A stretch of DNA of 64,000 bases from Rhodococcus sp. SMB37 (GTDB lineage: Bacteria > Actinomycetota > Actinomycetes > Mycobacteriales > Mycobacteriaceae), in contig NZ_SLVY01000021.1 of NCBI RefSeq assembly GCF_004345605.1, positions 27,944-91,943 on the forward strand, given 5' to 3'. The notes under the pieces were generated by a model, which saw only the letters and a program-made list of their open reading frames with translations, was not told where the DNA came from and searched no databases. Below are positions 37,430 to 46,221 of this stretch, piece after piece. A program made the translations under genes and the position numbers. Each line of letters starts with the position of its first letter. The first letter of the stretch is position 1.

Positions 37430-40400
37430 CCGCGATCCTCGAGATCACCTTCGACGTCGAGGTAGGCCTGCTGCAGCGCCTTCAGGGTCTCCGGGTCGGG
37501 TTCCGCCCACAATCCACGATCGGCTGCTTCGGTGAGTCGTTCGACGATGCCGCGCAGCGCCCACGGGTTGGCCTCGCGCAGGAACTCCTGGTTCTCGGAG
37601 TCGAGTGCGTAGTTCTGCGCAAGCGACTCGTACATCCAGTCCTCGACAACGCCGGCGGTGGCGTCGTACCCGAACAGATAGTCGACGGTCGCGGCGAGTT
37701 CGAACGCACCCTTGTAGCCGTGTCGGCGCATCGCTGATATCCAGCGCGGGTTGACGACGCGTGCGCGGAACACACGCGCGGTCTCCTCGCTGAGCGAGCG
37801 GGTCCGCACGGTGTCGGGGATCGTCGAGTCCCCGATGTACGCCTTCGGATCGTTGCCCGTGAGTGCGCGCACCGTGGCGACCATGCCGCCGTGGTACTGG
37901 AAGTAGTCGTCGGAGTCGGCGATGTCGTGCTCGCGGGTGTCGGTGTTCTTGGCTGCCACCGCGATCCGACGGTAATTGGCACGCATGTCGTCGGCAGCGG
38001 CGACGCCGTGCAGGTTGCGCCCGTACGCGAATCCGCCCCACGCGGTGTACACCTCGGCGAGGTCGGCGTCGGTGCGCCAGTTTCCGGAATCGATGAGCTG
38101 AAGGATTCCGGCACCGTACGAACCCGGCTTGGATCCGAAGATGCGGCGCACCGCGCGGTCGGAGTCGCCGTGTTCGGCCTCGTCGCGCGTGGCGTGGGCG
38201 CGGACGTAGTTCAGCTCGTCGGGCTCGTCCAGCGCTGCGATCATGCGGATCGCGTCGTCGAGCATGCCGATCACGTGCGGGAATGCGTCGCGGAAGAATC
38301 CGGAGATGCGCACGGTGACGTCGATGCGCGGTCGGCCGAGTTCCTCGAGCGGCACGATGGTGAGTTCTCGGACGCGACGGGATTCGGGGTCCCACTCGGG
38401 GCGGACGCCGATGAGTGCGAGTACCTCGGCGATGTCGTCGCCTGCGGTGCGCATCGCGGAGGTGCCCCACACCGACAGACCGACGGACTGCGGGTACTCA
38501 CCGGTGTCGGCGAGATACCGCTCGATCAGTGCATTCGCGAGCGCCACACCCGTGTCGTACGCGAGCCTGCTCGGCACGGCCTTGGGATCGACGGTGTAGA
38601 AGTTCCGGCCCGTGGGCAGCACGTTGACCAAACCGCGCAGAGGCGAACCCGACGGACCAGCGGGAACGTACCCGCCGTCGAGGGCATGCAGGACGGCATC
38701 GAGTTCGTCGGTGGTCTGTGCGAGGCGCGGAACCACCTGTTCGGCTGCGAAGGTCAGCACCCGCGACACCTCGCTGTCTGCGTGGCCGACTACCGATTCG
38801 ACTGCGGCCGGGGCGGTATCGACATTCCAGCCGCCGTCTTCCATCGCCTGCACGAGCGCGCGGGCCTGGGCTTCGATCGCGTCGACCTCGGCCAGCGGCG
38901 CGTCGGTCTTCAGTCCGAGTGCGGTCCGCAGCCCGGGCACCGCGTGGCTCTTACCACCCCACACCTGTGCGGCGCGCAGGATCGACAGCACCAGGTTGAC
39001 GCGTGCTTCGCCTTCGGGGGCGGCGCCGAGCACGTGCAACCCGTCGCGGATCTGAGCATCCTTGACCTCGCACAGCCAGCCGTCGACGTGCAGCAGGAAA
39101 TCGTCGAACTCGGCGTCGTGCGGCCGGTCGTCGAGCCCGAGATCGTGGTCGAGTTTCGCGGCCTGGATCAGCGTCCAGATCTGCGCGCGGATCGCGGGCA
39201 GCTTCGCGGGGTCCATCGCCGCGATATTGGAGTACTCGTCGAGCAGCTGCTCGAGCCTCGCGATGTCGCCGTACGACTCCGCGCGGGCCATCGGCGGGAT
39301 CAGGTGATCGACGATCGTGGCGTGTGCGCGGCGCTTGGCCTGCGCACCCTCGCCGGGATCGTTGACCAGGAACGGGTAGATCAGCGGCAGGTTCCCGATG
39401 GCGGCATCGGTCGCGCACGATGCGGACATCCCCGCATTCTTTCCGGGTAACCACTCCATCGAGCCGTGCTTGCCGAGATGGACGACGGCATCGGCACCGA
39501 AACCCTGCTCGACCCACCGGTACGCGGCGAGGTAATGGTGCGACGGTGCCATGTCGGGGTCGTGGTAGATCGCAACCGGGTTCTCGCCGAATCCGCGCGG
39601 CGGCTGGATCATGAGGACGACATTGCCGGCCTGCAGCGTGGCCAGGACGATCGCGTCCCCGTCGACGAACAACGAACCGGGCGCGGGCCCCCACGCCTCG
39701 GTCATCGCGTCGGTGAGCTCGGCGGGCAGGTCCTTCGTCCACTCCACGTAGTCGGATGTGGTGACTCGCACCGGATTACCGGCGAGCTGGTCGGCTGTGA
39801 GCCATTCCTCGTCCTGCCCACCTGCGTCGATCAGCGCGTGGATCAGGGTATTTCCGGCTTCTGTGTCGTCCTCGATGTCCATCCCGGGGAAGCCGGCGCC
39901 GAGGTCGTATCCGATGTCGCGCAGTGCTCGCAGCATCTTGATCGCCGACACGGGGGTATCGAGACCGACGGCATTGCCGACGCGTGAATGCTTGGTGGGA
40001 TATGCCGACAGCATGATCGCGATGCGCCGGTCGGCGGGCGGGACATGCCGCAGCCGGGCGTGCGCGACCGCGATGCCCGCCACGCGACGGCATCGTTCCG
40101 GGTCGGTGACGTAGCGAGGCAGGCCGTCGGAGTCGAGTTCCTTGAACGAGAACGGCACCGTGATGATGCGGCCGTCGAATTCGGGAACCGCGATCTGGGT
40201 CGCGGAGTCGAGCGGGGACACACCGTCGTCGGAGTCCGCCCAGCTGTCGCGACTCCACGTCAGGCACAGAGCTTGCAGAATCGGAATATCGAGCGCGGCA
40301 AGGGCTCCCACATCCCACGCCTCGTCCTCACCGCCGGCGCTCACCGTGGCGGGCTTGGTGCCACCGGCGGCGAGGACGGTCACGACGAGCGCGTCGAGGC

Positions 40401-41022
40401 TGCCGAGTTCGGCGAGCAGGCCGTCGGAGGCGCCACGCAGCGAGGCGCAGTGCACGACCACTCCCTGGACCTTACCCGTCGCGTCGATCGCGTCGGCCAG
40501 ATCATGCGCGAACTGCACGTTTCCGCTGGTGTGGTGGGCACGATAGAACAGCACCCCCACCCGCGGCAGCGACTCGTTGACCGGCGTCGGCCGGTCGAGT
40601 ACACCCCATTCGGGCAGTTCGGCGGGTGGCTCGAAGCCTTCACCGCCGAGCAGCACGGTGTCCGACAGGAACGCGTGGAGCTGAGCAAGGTTGGCAGGGC
40701 CGCCGTGGGCGAGATAGCGATGCGCCTCGGCGGCGGTCCCGATCGGCACCGTCGAGTAGCTCATGAGCTCGGCATCCGGTGTCTGTTCACCACCAAGGAC
40801 GACGACCGGAACACCCCGTCCGAGGACGGCGTCGAGCCCGTTCTGCCAGGACCTGGCAGAGCCGAGAATCCGTACGATGACCAGGTCGGCGCCGTCGAGG
40901 AGTCCGCCCAGATCTGCGTCCACGTCGAGGCGCGACGGGTTCCCGACCACCCAATCGGCGCCGCTCGAACGGGCCGACAACAGGTCGGTGTCCGATGTCG
41001 ACAGCAAAGCGAGGCGCGTCAC
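37426..41022 (-). CDS. cobN: Cobaltochelatase large subunit CobN
   Basis: CobN is the porphyrinoid-binding subunit that inserts cobalt into hydrogenobyrinic acid a,c-diamide, driven by an AAA+ partner (here the ChlID-type protein at 54655). At 1198 residues it is full length. Typical stretches are LALLSTSDTDLLSARSSGADW at the N-terminus, VVHLGKHGSMEWLPGKNAGMS in the middle (conserved HxxxHG-type region) and YFQYHGGMVATVRALTGNDPKAYIGDS near the C-terminus. I chose GTG 41022: the family starts there, and a short upstream ORF ends in a GTGA overlap with it. An in-frame ATG at 41088 lies inside riboswitch P1 and is less likely. cobF follows. Confidence 0.95.
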   Translation of the reverse strand: MTRLALLSTSDTDLLSARSSGADWVVGNPSRLDVDADLGGLLDGADLVIVRILGSARSWQNGLDAVLGRGVPVVVLGGEQTPDAELMSYSTVPIGTAAEAHRYLAHGGPANLAQLHAFLSDTVLLGGEGFEPPAELPEWGVLDRPTPVNESLPRVGVLFYRAHHTSGNVQFAHDLADAIDATGKVQGVVVHCASLRGASDGLLAELGSLDALVVTVLAAGGTKPATVSAGGEDEAWDVGALAALDIPILQALCLTWSRDSWADSDDGVSPLDSATQIAVPEFDGRIITVPFSFKELDSDGLPRYVTDPERCRRVAGIAVAHARLRHVPPADRRIAIMLSAYPTKHSRVGNAVGLDTPVSAIKMLRALRDIGYDLGAGFPGMDIEDDTEAGNTLIHALIDAGGQDEEWLTADQLAGNPVRVTTSDYVEWTKDLPAELTDAMTEAWGPAPGSLFVDGDAIVLATLQAGNVVLMIQPPRGFGENPVAIYHDPDMAPSHHYLAAYRWVEQGFGADAVVHLGKHGSMEWLPGKNAGMSASCATDAAIGNLPLIYPFLVNDPGEGAQAKRRAHATIVDHLIPPMARAESYGDIARLEQLLDEYSNIAAMDPAKLPAIRAQIWTLIQAAKLDHDLGLDDRPHDAEFDDFLLHVDGWLCEVKDAQIRDGLHVLGAAPEGEARVNLVLSILRAAQVWGGKSHAVPGLRTALGLKTDAPLAEVDAIEAQARALVQAMEDGGWNVDTAPAAVESVVGHADSEVSRVLTFAAEQVVPRLAQTTDELDAVLHALDGGYVPAGPSGSPLRGLVNVLPTGRNFYTVDPKAVPSRLAYDTGVALANALIERYLADTGEYPQSVGLSVWGTSAMRTAGDDIAEVLALIGVRPEWDPESRRVRELTIVPLEELGRPRIDVTVRISGFFRDAFPHVIGMLDDAIRMIAALDEPDELNYVRAHATRDEAEHGDSDRAVRRIFGSKPGSYGAGILQLIDSGNWRTDADLAEVYTAWGGFAYGRNLHGVAAADDMRANYRRIAVAAKNTDTREHDIADSDDYFQYHGGMVATVRALTGNDPKAYIGDSTIPDTVRTRSLSEETARVFRARVVNPRWISAMRRHGYKGAFELAATVDYLFGYDATAGVVEDWMYESLAQNYALDSENQEFLREANPWALRGIVERLTEAADRGLWAEPDPETLKALQQAYLDVEGDLEDRG

Positions 41023-41054
41023 GACGCAACCCGAAACTCGAGGCACACGGCCAT
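41019..41054 (-). CDS. Short upstream ORF (11 residues) coupled to cobN
   Basis: Between the cobalamin riboswitch and cobN, ATG 41054 has GGAG 7 nt upstream and encodes MAVCLEFRVAS; its TGA overlaps the cobN GTG in a GTGA arrangement. Because cobN itself lacks a clear Shine-Dalgarno, translation of this leader probably delivers ribosomes to cobN. The riboswitch would then control the leader ORF's ribosome site, and cobN through it. It includes one Cys codon; whether that matters is unknown. Confidence 0.55.
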   Translation of the reverse strand: MAVCLEFRVAS

Positions 41055-41086
41055 GTTCAGTCTCCAAAACCCTCGTGGACGTACTC

Positions 41087-41258
41087 ATGCCGTGGCCGGT
41101 CTCCTGGCTGACGGATCATCGCTACTGCGCCGACCTTCCCGGACTGTCGTCCAGTGGTCTCCGTTCCGGCAGGCCGGTACGGACGAGGGCGAGCAACTAC
41201 CCGCTCACAGTGGCGAGGGCCGCGCCGGTTTCTCACCGGCTTCCCGTAACCACGGCAT
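41087..41258 (-). promoter_or_regulatory. Cobalamin riboswitch upstream of cobN-cobF
   Basis: On the minus strand, ATGCCGTGG (41250-41258) pairs perfectly with CCACGGCAT (41087-41095) as a 9-bp P1. Between them are GGGAAGCCGGTGAGAAACCGG, CCTCGCCACTGTGAGCGGG and GTCAGCCAGGAGACCGG, the conserved cobalamin aptamer elements in order. It ends 33 nt before the short upstream ORF and 65 nt before the cobN GTG. Confidence 0.96.
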
Positions 41259-41306
41259 CGCCAGCGTAGCGCACCATTTTCTGAGGATGTGCAACCATGT
41301 GGTCCC

Positions 41307-42395
41307 GTGGAGCACGTCTCGCCCGATCTTCCCCCCGACCGCTGCCCCGGGCTGCTGCGACCGCACCTCGCAGCAGACGGGGCGCTGGTGCGTCTGCGCG
41401 CCCCCGGGGGCCGTGTTCCGCCCGGCGGGCTCGGGCAACTCTCGGCCGCGTCGCAGGACTTCGCCGACGGCGACGTGCACCTCACATCACGAGGCAATCT
41501 GCAGGTCAGGGGAATTTCCCTCGACGAGTGCGGCAATATGCCCGCCGGTCTCGCCGACGCGATCACGGCCGCCGGATTCCTGCCGTCACCGACGCACGAA
41601 CGAGTACGCAACGTAGTCGCATCGCCGTTGTCGGGGCTTGTCGGCGGGGTCGCCGACATCAGGCCACTGATCGGTGCGCTCGATACTGCGCTGTGCGCAG
41701 AACCGGCGCTCGCCGAGCTGCCCGGCCGGTTCCTGTTCGGTCTCGACGACGGCCGCGGCGACGTCGCCGGACTCCGCTGCGATCTCGCGTCTGTCGCCCT
41801 CGACGCCCGGACCATGCGAATCGTGATCGGTGAACTGGCCGGTCCGATCGTACCTATATCGCAGGTCATCGACACTCTGATCGACCTGGCGCTCGGATTC
41901 GTGCAGACACGCGGGACGCTCTGGCACGTGCGGCAGCTGCCCGGGCGCGGCGCCGAACTCGGGGGCGTCGGCCGGGCTCCCGCGCTCCCGTCGTATGCGA
42001 TGCCCTACGGAGTGCTCGCCCGTACGGTGTCGGCGCTGGTCCCGCTGGGAATCCTGTCGCCGTCCATGGCTACGGCCCTGCCCGACGACGACGTGATCGT
42101 CACACCGTGGCGCGGCCTGGTACTCCCCTCCGGCGCCGATCCGGCCGCGTTGTCCGACGCCGGATTCGTGTTGTCGGACGACTCCGCGTGGCCCCGGGTC
42201 ACCGCGTGCACCGGATCTCCCGGGTGTAGCCTCGCCCGAGGTGATACCCGGGCTCTGGCCCGTCGCACCGTCACTTCCGGCACCACAGCAGACCGCCTAC
42301 ATATCGTCGGCTGCGAACGCGCCTGCGGTGCACCGAATTCCCCGCACACCCTTGTTTTCGCCAGCCGCTCGACGTCACACAGGAGCTCGACGTGA
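41307..42395 (+). CDS. cobG: Precorrin-3B synthase (CobG, iron-sulfur monooxygenase)
   Basis: CobG uses O2 to hydroxylate C-20 of precorrin-3A and form the lactone of precorrin-3B, committing to the aerobic pathway. The 362-residue protein is a nitrite/sulfite-reductase-like fold: VHLTSRGNLQVRGI in the N-terminal ferredoxin-like half, and the [4Fe-4S] Cys set in ACTGSPGCSLARG and VGCERACGAPNSPH. GTG 41307 fits the family start, but GTG 41289 is also possible; neither has an ideal ribosome site. Its stop overlaps the cobH start. It is divergent from riboswitch-led cobN with only 48 nt to the aptamer edge. Confidence 0.93.
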   Translation: MEHVSPDLPPDRCPGLLRPHLAADGALVRLRAPGGRVPPGGLGQLSAASQDFADGDVHLTSRGNLQVRGISLDECGNMPAGLADAITAAGFLPSPTHERVRNVVASPLSGLVGGVADIRPLIGALDTALCAEPALAELPGRFLFGLDDGRGDVAGLRCDLASVALDARTMRIVIGELAGPIVPISQVIDTLIDLALGFVQTRGTLWHVRQLPGRGAELGGVGRAPALPSYAMPYGVLARTVSALVPLGILSPSMATALPDDDVIVTPWRGLVLPSGADPAALSDAGFVLSDDSAWPRVTACTGSPGCSLARGDTRALARRTVTSGTTADRLHIVGCERACGAPNSPHTLVFASRSTSHRSST

Positions 42396-43042
42396 CCCTT
42401 CAGCCACCACCCCGCCGCTACGAGTACGAGACGGACGGCGCGCATATCTACGTCCGTTCGTTCGCGACGATCCGCGCCGAATCCGACCTCGCGGCGATCC
42501 CGGGCGATGCCGAGAAGGTCGCGGTGCGGATGATCCATGCGAGCGGCCAGACCGACCTGGCGAACGATCTGGTGATCCACCCCGATCTGGTGTCCGCGGC
42601 CCGCACGGCCCTGAACGCGGGCGCGCCGATCCTGGCCGATGCGAATATGGTCGCCGCCGGGGTCACCCGTAAACGGCTGCCGGCAGACAACGACGTGCTG
42701 TGCCTCCTCGGCGATCCTCGGGTGCCGGAACTCGCGCAGCAATGGAACACCACGCGCTCGGCCGCAGCCGTGTCGCTGTGGGCCGACCGGCTCGAGGGCG
42801 CGGTCGTCGCAATCGGCAACGCACCCACCGCACTGTTCCACCTGTTGGAGATGCTCGATGCCGGTGCACCGCGTCCGGCGGCGATCATCGGTGTGCCGGT
42901 GGGATTCATCGGAGCCGCCGAATCCAAGGAGGCCCTGATCGCACACGATCTGCAGATCCCCCATCTCGTGGTGCGGGGTCGCCGGGGCGGGTCGGCCATG
43001 GCGTCGTCGGCACTCAACGCACTGGCCCAGGAGGCGGAATGA
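42392..43042 (+). CDS. cobH: Precorrin-8X methylmutase
   Basis: CobH moves a methyl group from C-11 to C-12 to make hydrogenobyrinic acid. The 216-residue protein carries the catalytic His in KVAVRMIHASGQTDLA, AGAPILADANMVAAG and IIGVPVGFIGAAESKEAL, all family signatures. GTG 42392 overlaps the cobG stop by 4 nt and its own stop overlaps the cobIJ start. Full length for the family. Confidence 0.97.
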   Translation: MTLQPPPRRYEYETDGAHIYVRSFATIRAESDLAAIPGDAEKVAVRMIHASGQTDLANDLVIHPDLVSAARTALNAGAPILADANMVAAGVTRKRLPADNDVLCLLGDPRVPELAQQWNTTRSAAAVSLWADRLEGAVVAIGNAPTALFHLLEMLDAGAPRPAAIIGVPVGFIGAAESKEALIAHDLQIPHLVVRGRRGGSAMASSALNALAQEAE

Positions 43043-44556
43043 CCGGCAGGATCTACGGGGTCGGGCTCGGACCCGGCGACCCGGAACTCATCACCCGCAA
43101 GGCCGCCCGCCTGATCGCGGAGGCCGACGTGATCGCCTACCACTCGGGCACGCATGGCCGGTCGATCGCGCGCGGCATCGCTGCCGGACTGATCCCGGAG
43201 GGCGTGACGGAAGAGAAGCTGGTGTACCCCGTCACCGTCGGCACCACTGACCACCCCGGCGGATACGACGGGGCGATCGCCGACTTCTACGACGAGTGCG
43301 CTGCGCGTCTTGCCGCCCACCTCGACGCCGATCGCACCGTCGTCGTGCTGTGCGAAGGTGACCCGTTGTTCTACGGGTCGTACATGTACCTCCACGACCG
43401 GTTGTCGGAAGAGTATGTTGCCGAGGTGATCCCAGGGGTCACATCGTTCTCGGCGGCCGCAGCCGCGGCCGCCGAGCCCCTGGTGCGCCGCACCGATGTC
43501 CTCACCATCCTCCCGGGAACCCTTCCCGAGCCCGAATTGGCAAGGCGACTGGCCGATACCGACGGCGCGGTCATCATGAAACTGGGCCGCACCTTCGAAT
43601 CGGTGCGAAGCGCCCTGGAGCAATCCGGACGACTCGACGGTGCCGTGTACGTCGAGCGTGCAACCATGGACGGGCAACGCATCGTCGCAGCTGCAGACGT
43701 GGATCCCGATACAGTTCCGTATTTTTCGGTGATCCTCGCAGCCGGCGACAAGGCTCCCCGCAACCGCGGAGTGACCGACCGATCCCGCCCCGTCACGCTC
43801 GAGGCCGAGACCTCGGTCGAGACACACGAATTGCTGGTGATCGGACTCGGCCCCGCCGACGACAGGTGGCTCACTCCCGAGGCATCGGCGGCTCTCGCGT
43901 CGGTCGATCATGTCGTCGGATACGGTCCGTACGTCGATCGGGTTCCCGTGCGCCCTGGCCTGCAACGACATTCGAGTGGAAACACCGTCGAGGTCGATCG
44001 CGCCAGGTTCGCGCTCGACCTGACACTGTCCGGCGAGAAGGTGGCCGTGGTGTCCGGCGGTGACGCCGGGGTGTTCGGGATGGCGTCGGCGGTGTTCGAG
44101 GCAGCGCAGGACGACATGTACGCGTCGGTGCCGATCCGCGTGTTGCCGGGAGTGTCGGCGGTGCAGGCCGTCGCGGCCCGCGCGGGTGCGCCCATCGGAG
44201 GCGATTTCGCAGTCATGAGCCTGTCTGACCGACTCAAGCCCTGGAGCGTGATCGAGAAGCGGCTCACTGCGATCGCGGAAGCCGATCTCGTGCTGGCGAT
44301 CTACAATCCCGCGTCGCGGTCGCGCGCGACGCAGGTCGCCGACGCGCGATCACTGTTCCTGCAGCATCGGCCGGGCGACACCGTCGTCGTGATCGGGCGG
44401 GACGTGGGCAGGACGGGTGAGTCGCTCGAGGTCACCACCCTCGAGAAACTGGATCCCACGAGCATCGACATGAAGTGCCTGCTCATCATCGGTGCAGCAG
44501 GCACCTCCACGTTGCCGTCCGGCTCGGTGTGGACGTCGCGCTCGGTGGGAGCCTAG
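43039..44556 (+). CDS. cobIJ: Fused precorrin-2 C20- and precorrin-3B C17-methyltransferase
   Basis: A 505-residue bifunctional SAM methylase. Residues 1 to about 245 are CobI (GVGLGPGDPELITRKAARL, VVLCEGDPLFYGSYMY), which methylates C-20 of precorrin-2. From about 265 the CobJ half begins (LLVIGLGPADDRWLTPEA, VVSGGDAGVFGMASAV, DLVLAIYNPASRSR), which methylates C-17 and contracts the ring. The fusion is usual in mycobacteria and rhodococci. ATG 43039 overlaps the cobH stop. It is the last cob gene here; the SPW gene converges with it by a 4-nt 3' overlap. Confidence 0.97.
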   Translation: MTGRIYGVGLGPGDPELITRKAARLIAEADVIAYHSGTHGRSIARGIAAGLIPEGVTEEKLVYPVTVGTTDHPGGYDGAIADFYDECAARLAAHLDADRTVVVLCEGDPLFYGSYMYLHDRLSEEYVAEVIPGVTSFSAAAAAAAEPLVRRTDVLTILPGTLPEPELARRLADTDGAVIMKLGRTFESVRSALEQSGRLDGAVYVERATMDGQRIVAAADVDPDTVPYFSVILAAGDKAPRNRGVTDRSRPVTLEAETSVETHELLVIGLGPADDRWLTPEASAALASVDHVVGYGPYVDRVPVRPGLQRHSSGNTVEVDRARFALDLTLSGEKVAVVSGGDAGVFGMASAVFEAAQDDMYASVPIRVLPGVSAVQAVAARAGAPIGGDFAVMSLSDRLKPWSVIEKRLTAIAEADLVLAIYNPASRSRATQVADARSLFLQHRPGDTVVVIGRDVGRTGESLEVTTLEKLDPTSIDMKCLLIIGAAGTSTLPSGSVWTSRSVGA

Positions 44557-44945
44557 ACACGTGTGTGTTCAACCCGATAGGTTTCGCGGTCGTGGCGTTC
44601 GGTCTTCTCGGTGAGATCGTCGGATTCGTCTTGCACATAAGCGGTTCCGGCGATCAGCATAATCAGGGCACCGGAGATCCACGAGGTCCACGCGGCGGCG
44701 TCACCAGCGTACTGGCCCACCCACGGCACGACGAACAGGACGAGGCCGACGACGGACAACGCCCAGTGGTCCTTCGTGGGATTGCGGGCGATGAGCGACC
44801 ACAGTGCGTAGAGCGTCGCGAGGGCACCGAAGCCGAGAGTGAGCCCGGATCCGACCGGTGTGGTGTCTGCCCAGATCCCTGCAGACATGGTGACGAGGCC
44901 GAGGAGTGCAGCTGCTCCCCCGGCCAGTTTTCGGGTGTCGGTCAT
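44553..44945 (-). CDS. SPW-repeat-type small membrane protein
   Basis: A 130-residue protein with four hydrophobic helices and a PW-containing motif (LFVVPWVGQYAGDAAAWTSWISGALIM), the hallmark of SPW-repeat membrane proteins of unknown function. The C-terminus is charged (ESDDLTEKTERHDRET). It is divergent from the TetR gene at 45080 with a long dyad operator between them, so probably under that regulator. It marks the left edge of a block that splits the cobalamin genes. Confidence 0.85.
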   Translation of the reverse strand: MTDTRKLAGGAAALLGLVTMSAGIWADTTPVGSGLTLGFGALATLYALWSLIARNPTKDHWALSVVGLVLFVVPWVGQYAGDAAAWTSWISGALIMLIAGTAYVQDESDDLTEKTERHDRETYRVEHTRV

Positions 44946-44993
44946 GACTGGATTCCTTCCGTGTGGTCGGCCCGTAACGAGGGAGGTTCGATA

Positions 44994-45027
44994 CGCTACA
45001 TGTAGTGTAGCTACACCTAGTGTAGCG
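44994..45027. promoter_or_regulatory. Extended dyad operator between SPW gene and tetR
   Basis: Outer arms CGCTACA (44994-45000) and TGTAGCG (45021-45027) and inner arms GTGTAG/CTACAC (45005-45016) share one centre; 13 of 17 positions per half pair. The site covers the only short interval serving both divergent genes, fitting an operator of the TetR at 45080. Confidence 0.65.
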
Positions 45028-45079
45028 TTCCTCGCGGCGGAAACATTCCCACGCCAGGAGACCGAACAAAGGAGCCGAC

Positions 45080-45646
45080 GTGACAGCGACAGAAACTGGG
45101 TCCGTCGAGCAGCGCATCGCCGAGGCCGTCCGCGACCTCCTGCGTATCAAGGGCCCCACTGCCGTCACCATCGAAGGCGTCGCCAACCGCACGGGAATGG
45201 CGCGCACCACGATCTACCGTCGCTACCGCGACCGCGACGAGATGCTCACTGCAAGCCTCGAACCGATCGCTCGCCCCGAACCGCCGGCAGCCGACTCCAC
45301 ACCGCGCGAGGTCTTGACCTGGCTGGCGCACGAGTCCAGGAGGTCCATCGATATGGGCATCGGATTCGGCGGGTTTTCCGCCCTTCTCACCGATCCCGAC
45401 CCCTCATTCACGCACCTGATCCGCGCGGTCCTCGTCCGGCACCGCGGCAACCTCTCGGCCGTCATCCACGACCACATCGCCCGGGGAACCGTGCGTGCCG
45501 ACCTCGACCTCGATGCTTTCCTGGACTGCCTCGTGGGCGCCTATGCCGCCGAGCGCGCCCGCAGTCCCGAACTCGAATCGAACCGAGCGCAGCGGGTCGT
45601 CGACACCCTACTCCCGGCCTTCGCCGCTTCGATGTCGGCCGGGTAG
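45080..45646 (+). CDS. TetR-family regulator next to SPW gene
   Basis: A 188-residue TetR. Helix-turn-helix: VTIEGVANRTGMARTTIYRRYRDRDEML, followed by a C-terminal domain with GIGFGGFSALLTDPDPSF. It starts at GTG 45080 with GGAG about 9 nt upstream. The dyad at 44994-45027 lies just upstream, so autoregulation and control of the SPW gene are expected. It converges with another TetR (45669). The ligand is unknown. Confidence 0.9.
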   Translation: MTATETGSVEQRIAEAVRDLLRIKGPTAVTIEGVANRTGMARTTIYRRYRDRDEMLTASLEPIARPEPPAADSTPREVLTWLAHESRRSIDMGIGFGGFSALLTDPDPSFTHLIRAVLVRHRGNLSAVIHDHIARGTVRADLDLDAFLDCLVGAYAAERARSPELESNRAQRVVDTLLPAFAASMSAG

Positions 45647-45668
45647 CCCACCCGAGAGGCAAAAGCAG

Positions 45669-46214
45669 TCACAATCCGTCATCGTCGATGATCTTCTGCA
45701 CGAGCGCACCGTACGCCTCGATCAACTTCGCGCTGTCGATCGCCTGGGGCGTCAGAATCTCGAAGGTGCGCAGGCCGCTCGCCAGGCCCAGCAGCAGCGT
45801 CACGACCATTCGGGCCCGGGTCTTTTCGGGCGTCTGTTCGCCGATCACCGCCGCGATGCGGGGCACCACTCGTTCTGTCATCTTCGCGCGGGCAATTTCG
45901 GGTTCCGGGGCTTCCTGTACGAGATACGGAGCCATCGCCCAGAATTCGTAGTCCCCCGAGTTCCGGCGTTCGACCACCGCCCGCACCAACCGATACCCCG
46001 GCAATTCCTCGGAAGGATCCGGATCGAGTCCCGGAGAGTCGGGCGCAGCAGCCTGGAAGAGCTCGGCCTTGCTGCCCGACAGCTTCATCACGAGGGCCGG
46101 CGAGACACCGGCCGCATCGGCAATATCCCTGATGGTCGTGCCGTTGAAGCCCCGCTCGGCGAACAACGGTCGCGCAGCGTCGAGGATGGTCTCGCGGGTG
46201 GTCCGTTCACTCAT
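45669..46214 (-). CDS. TetR-family regulator of the adjacent MFS pump
   Basis: A 181-residue TetR. Helix-turn-helix: GFNGTTIRDIADAAGVSPALVMKLSGSKAELF; the C-terminal domain includes GLASGLRTFEILTPQ. ATG 46214 is 7 nt after the MFS stop, so pump and repressor form one operon, a common layout for drug efflux. Two palindromes upstream of the pump (47685-47723) are the likely operator. Confidence 0.92.
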   Translation of the reverse strand: MSERTTRETILDAARPLFAERGFNGTTIRDIADAAGVSPALVMKLSGSKAELFQAAAPDSPGLDPDPSEELPGYRLVRAVVERRNSGDYEFWAMAPYLVQEAPEPEIARAKMTERVVPRIAAVIGEQTPEKTRARMVVTLLLGLASGLRTFEILTPQAIDSAKLIEAYGALVQKIIDDDGL

Positions 46215-46221
46215 CGCAACC

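Noticed and set aside
41022..41088. Extending cobN to ATG 41088
   Set aside because: It would add 22 residues of non-family sequence starting inside riboswitch P1, whereas GTG 41022 fits family length and is coupled to the leader ORF. Kept as a finding because it is not excluded.
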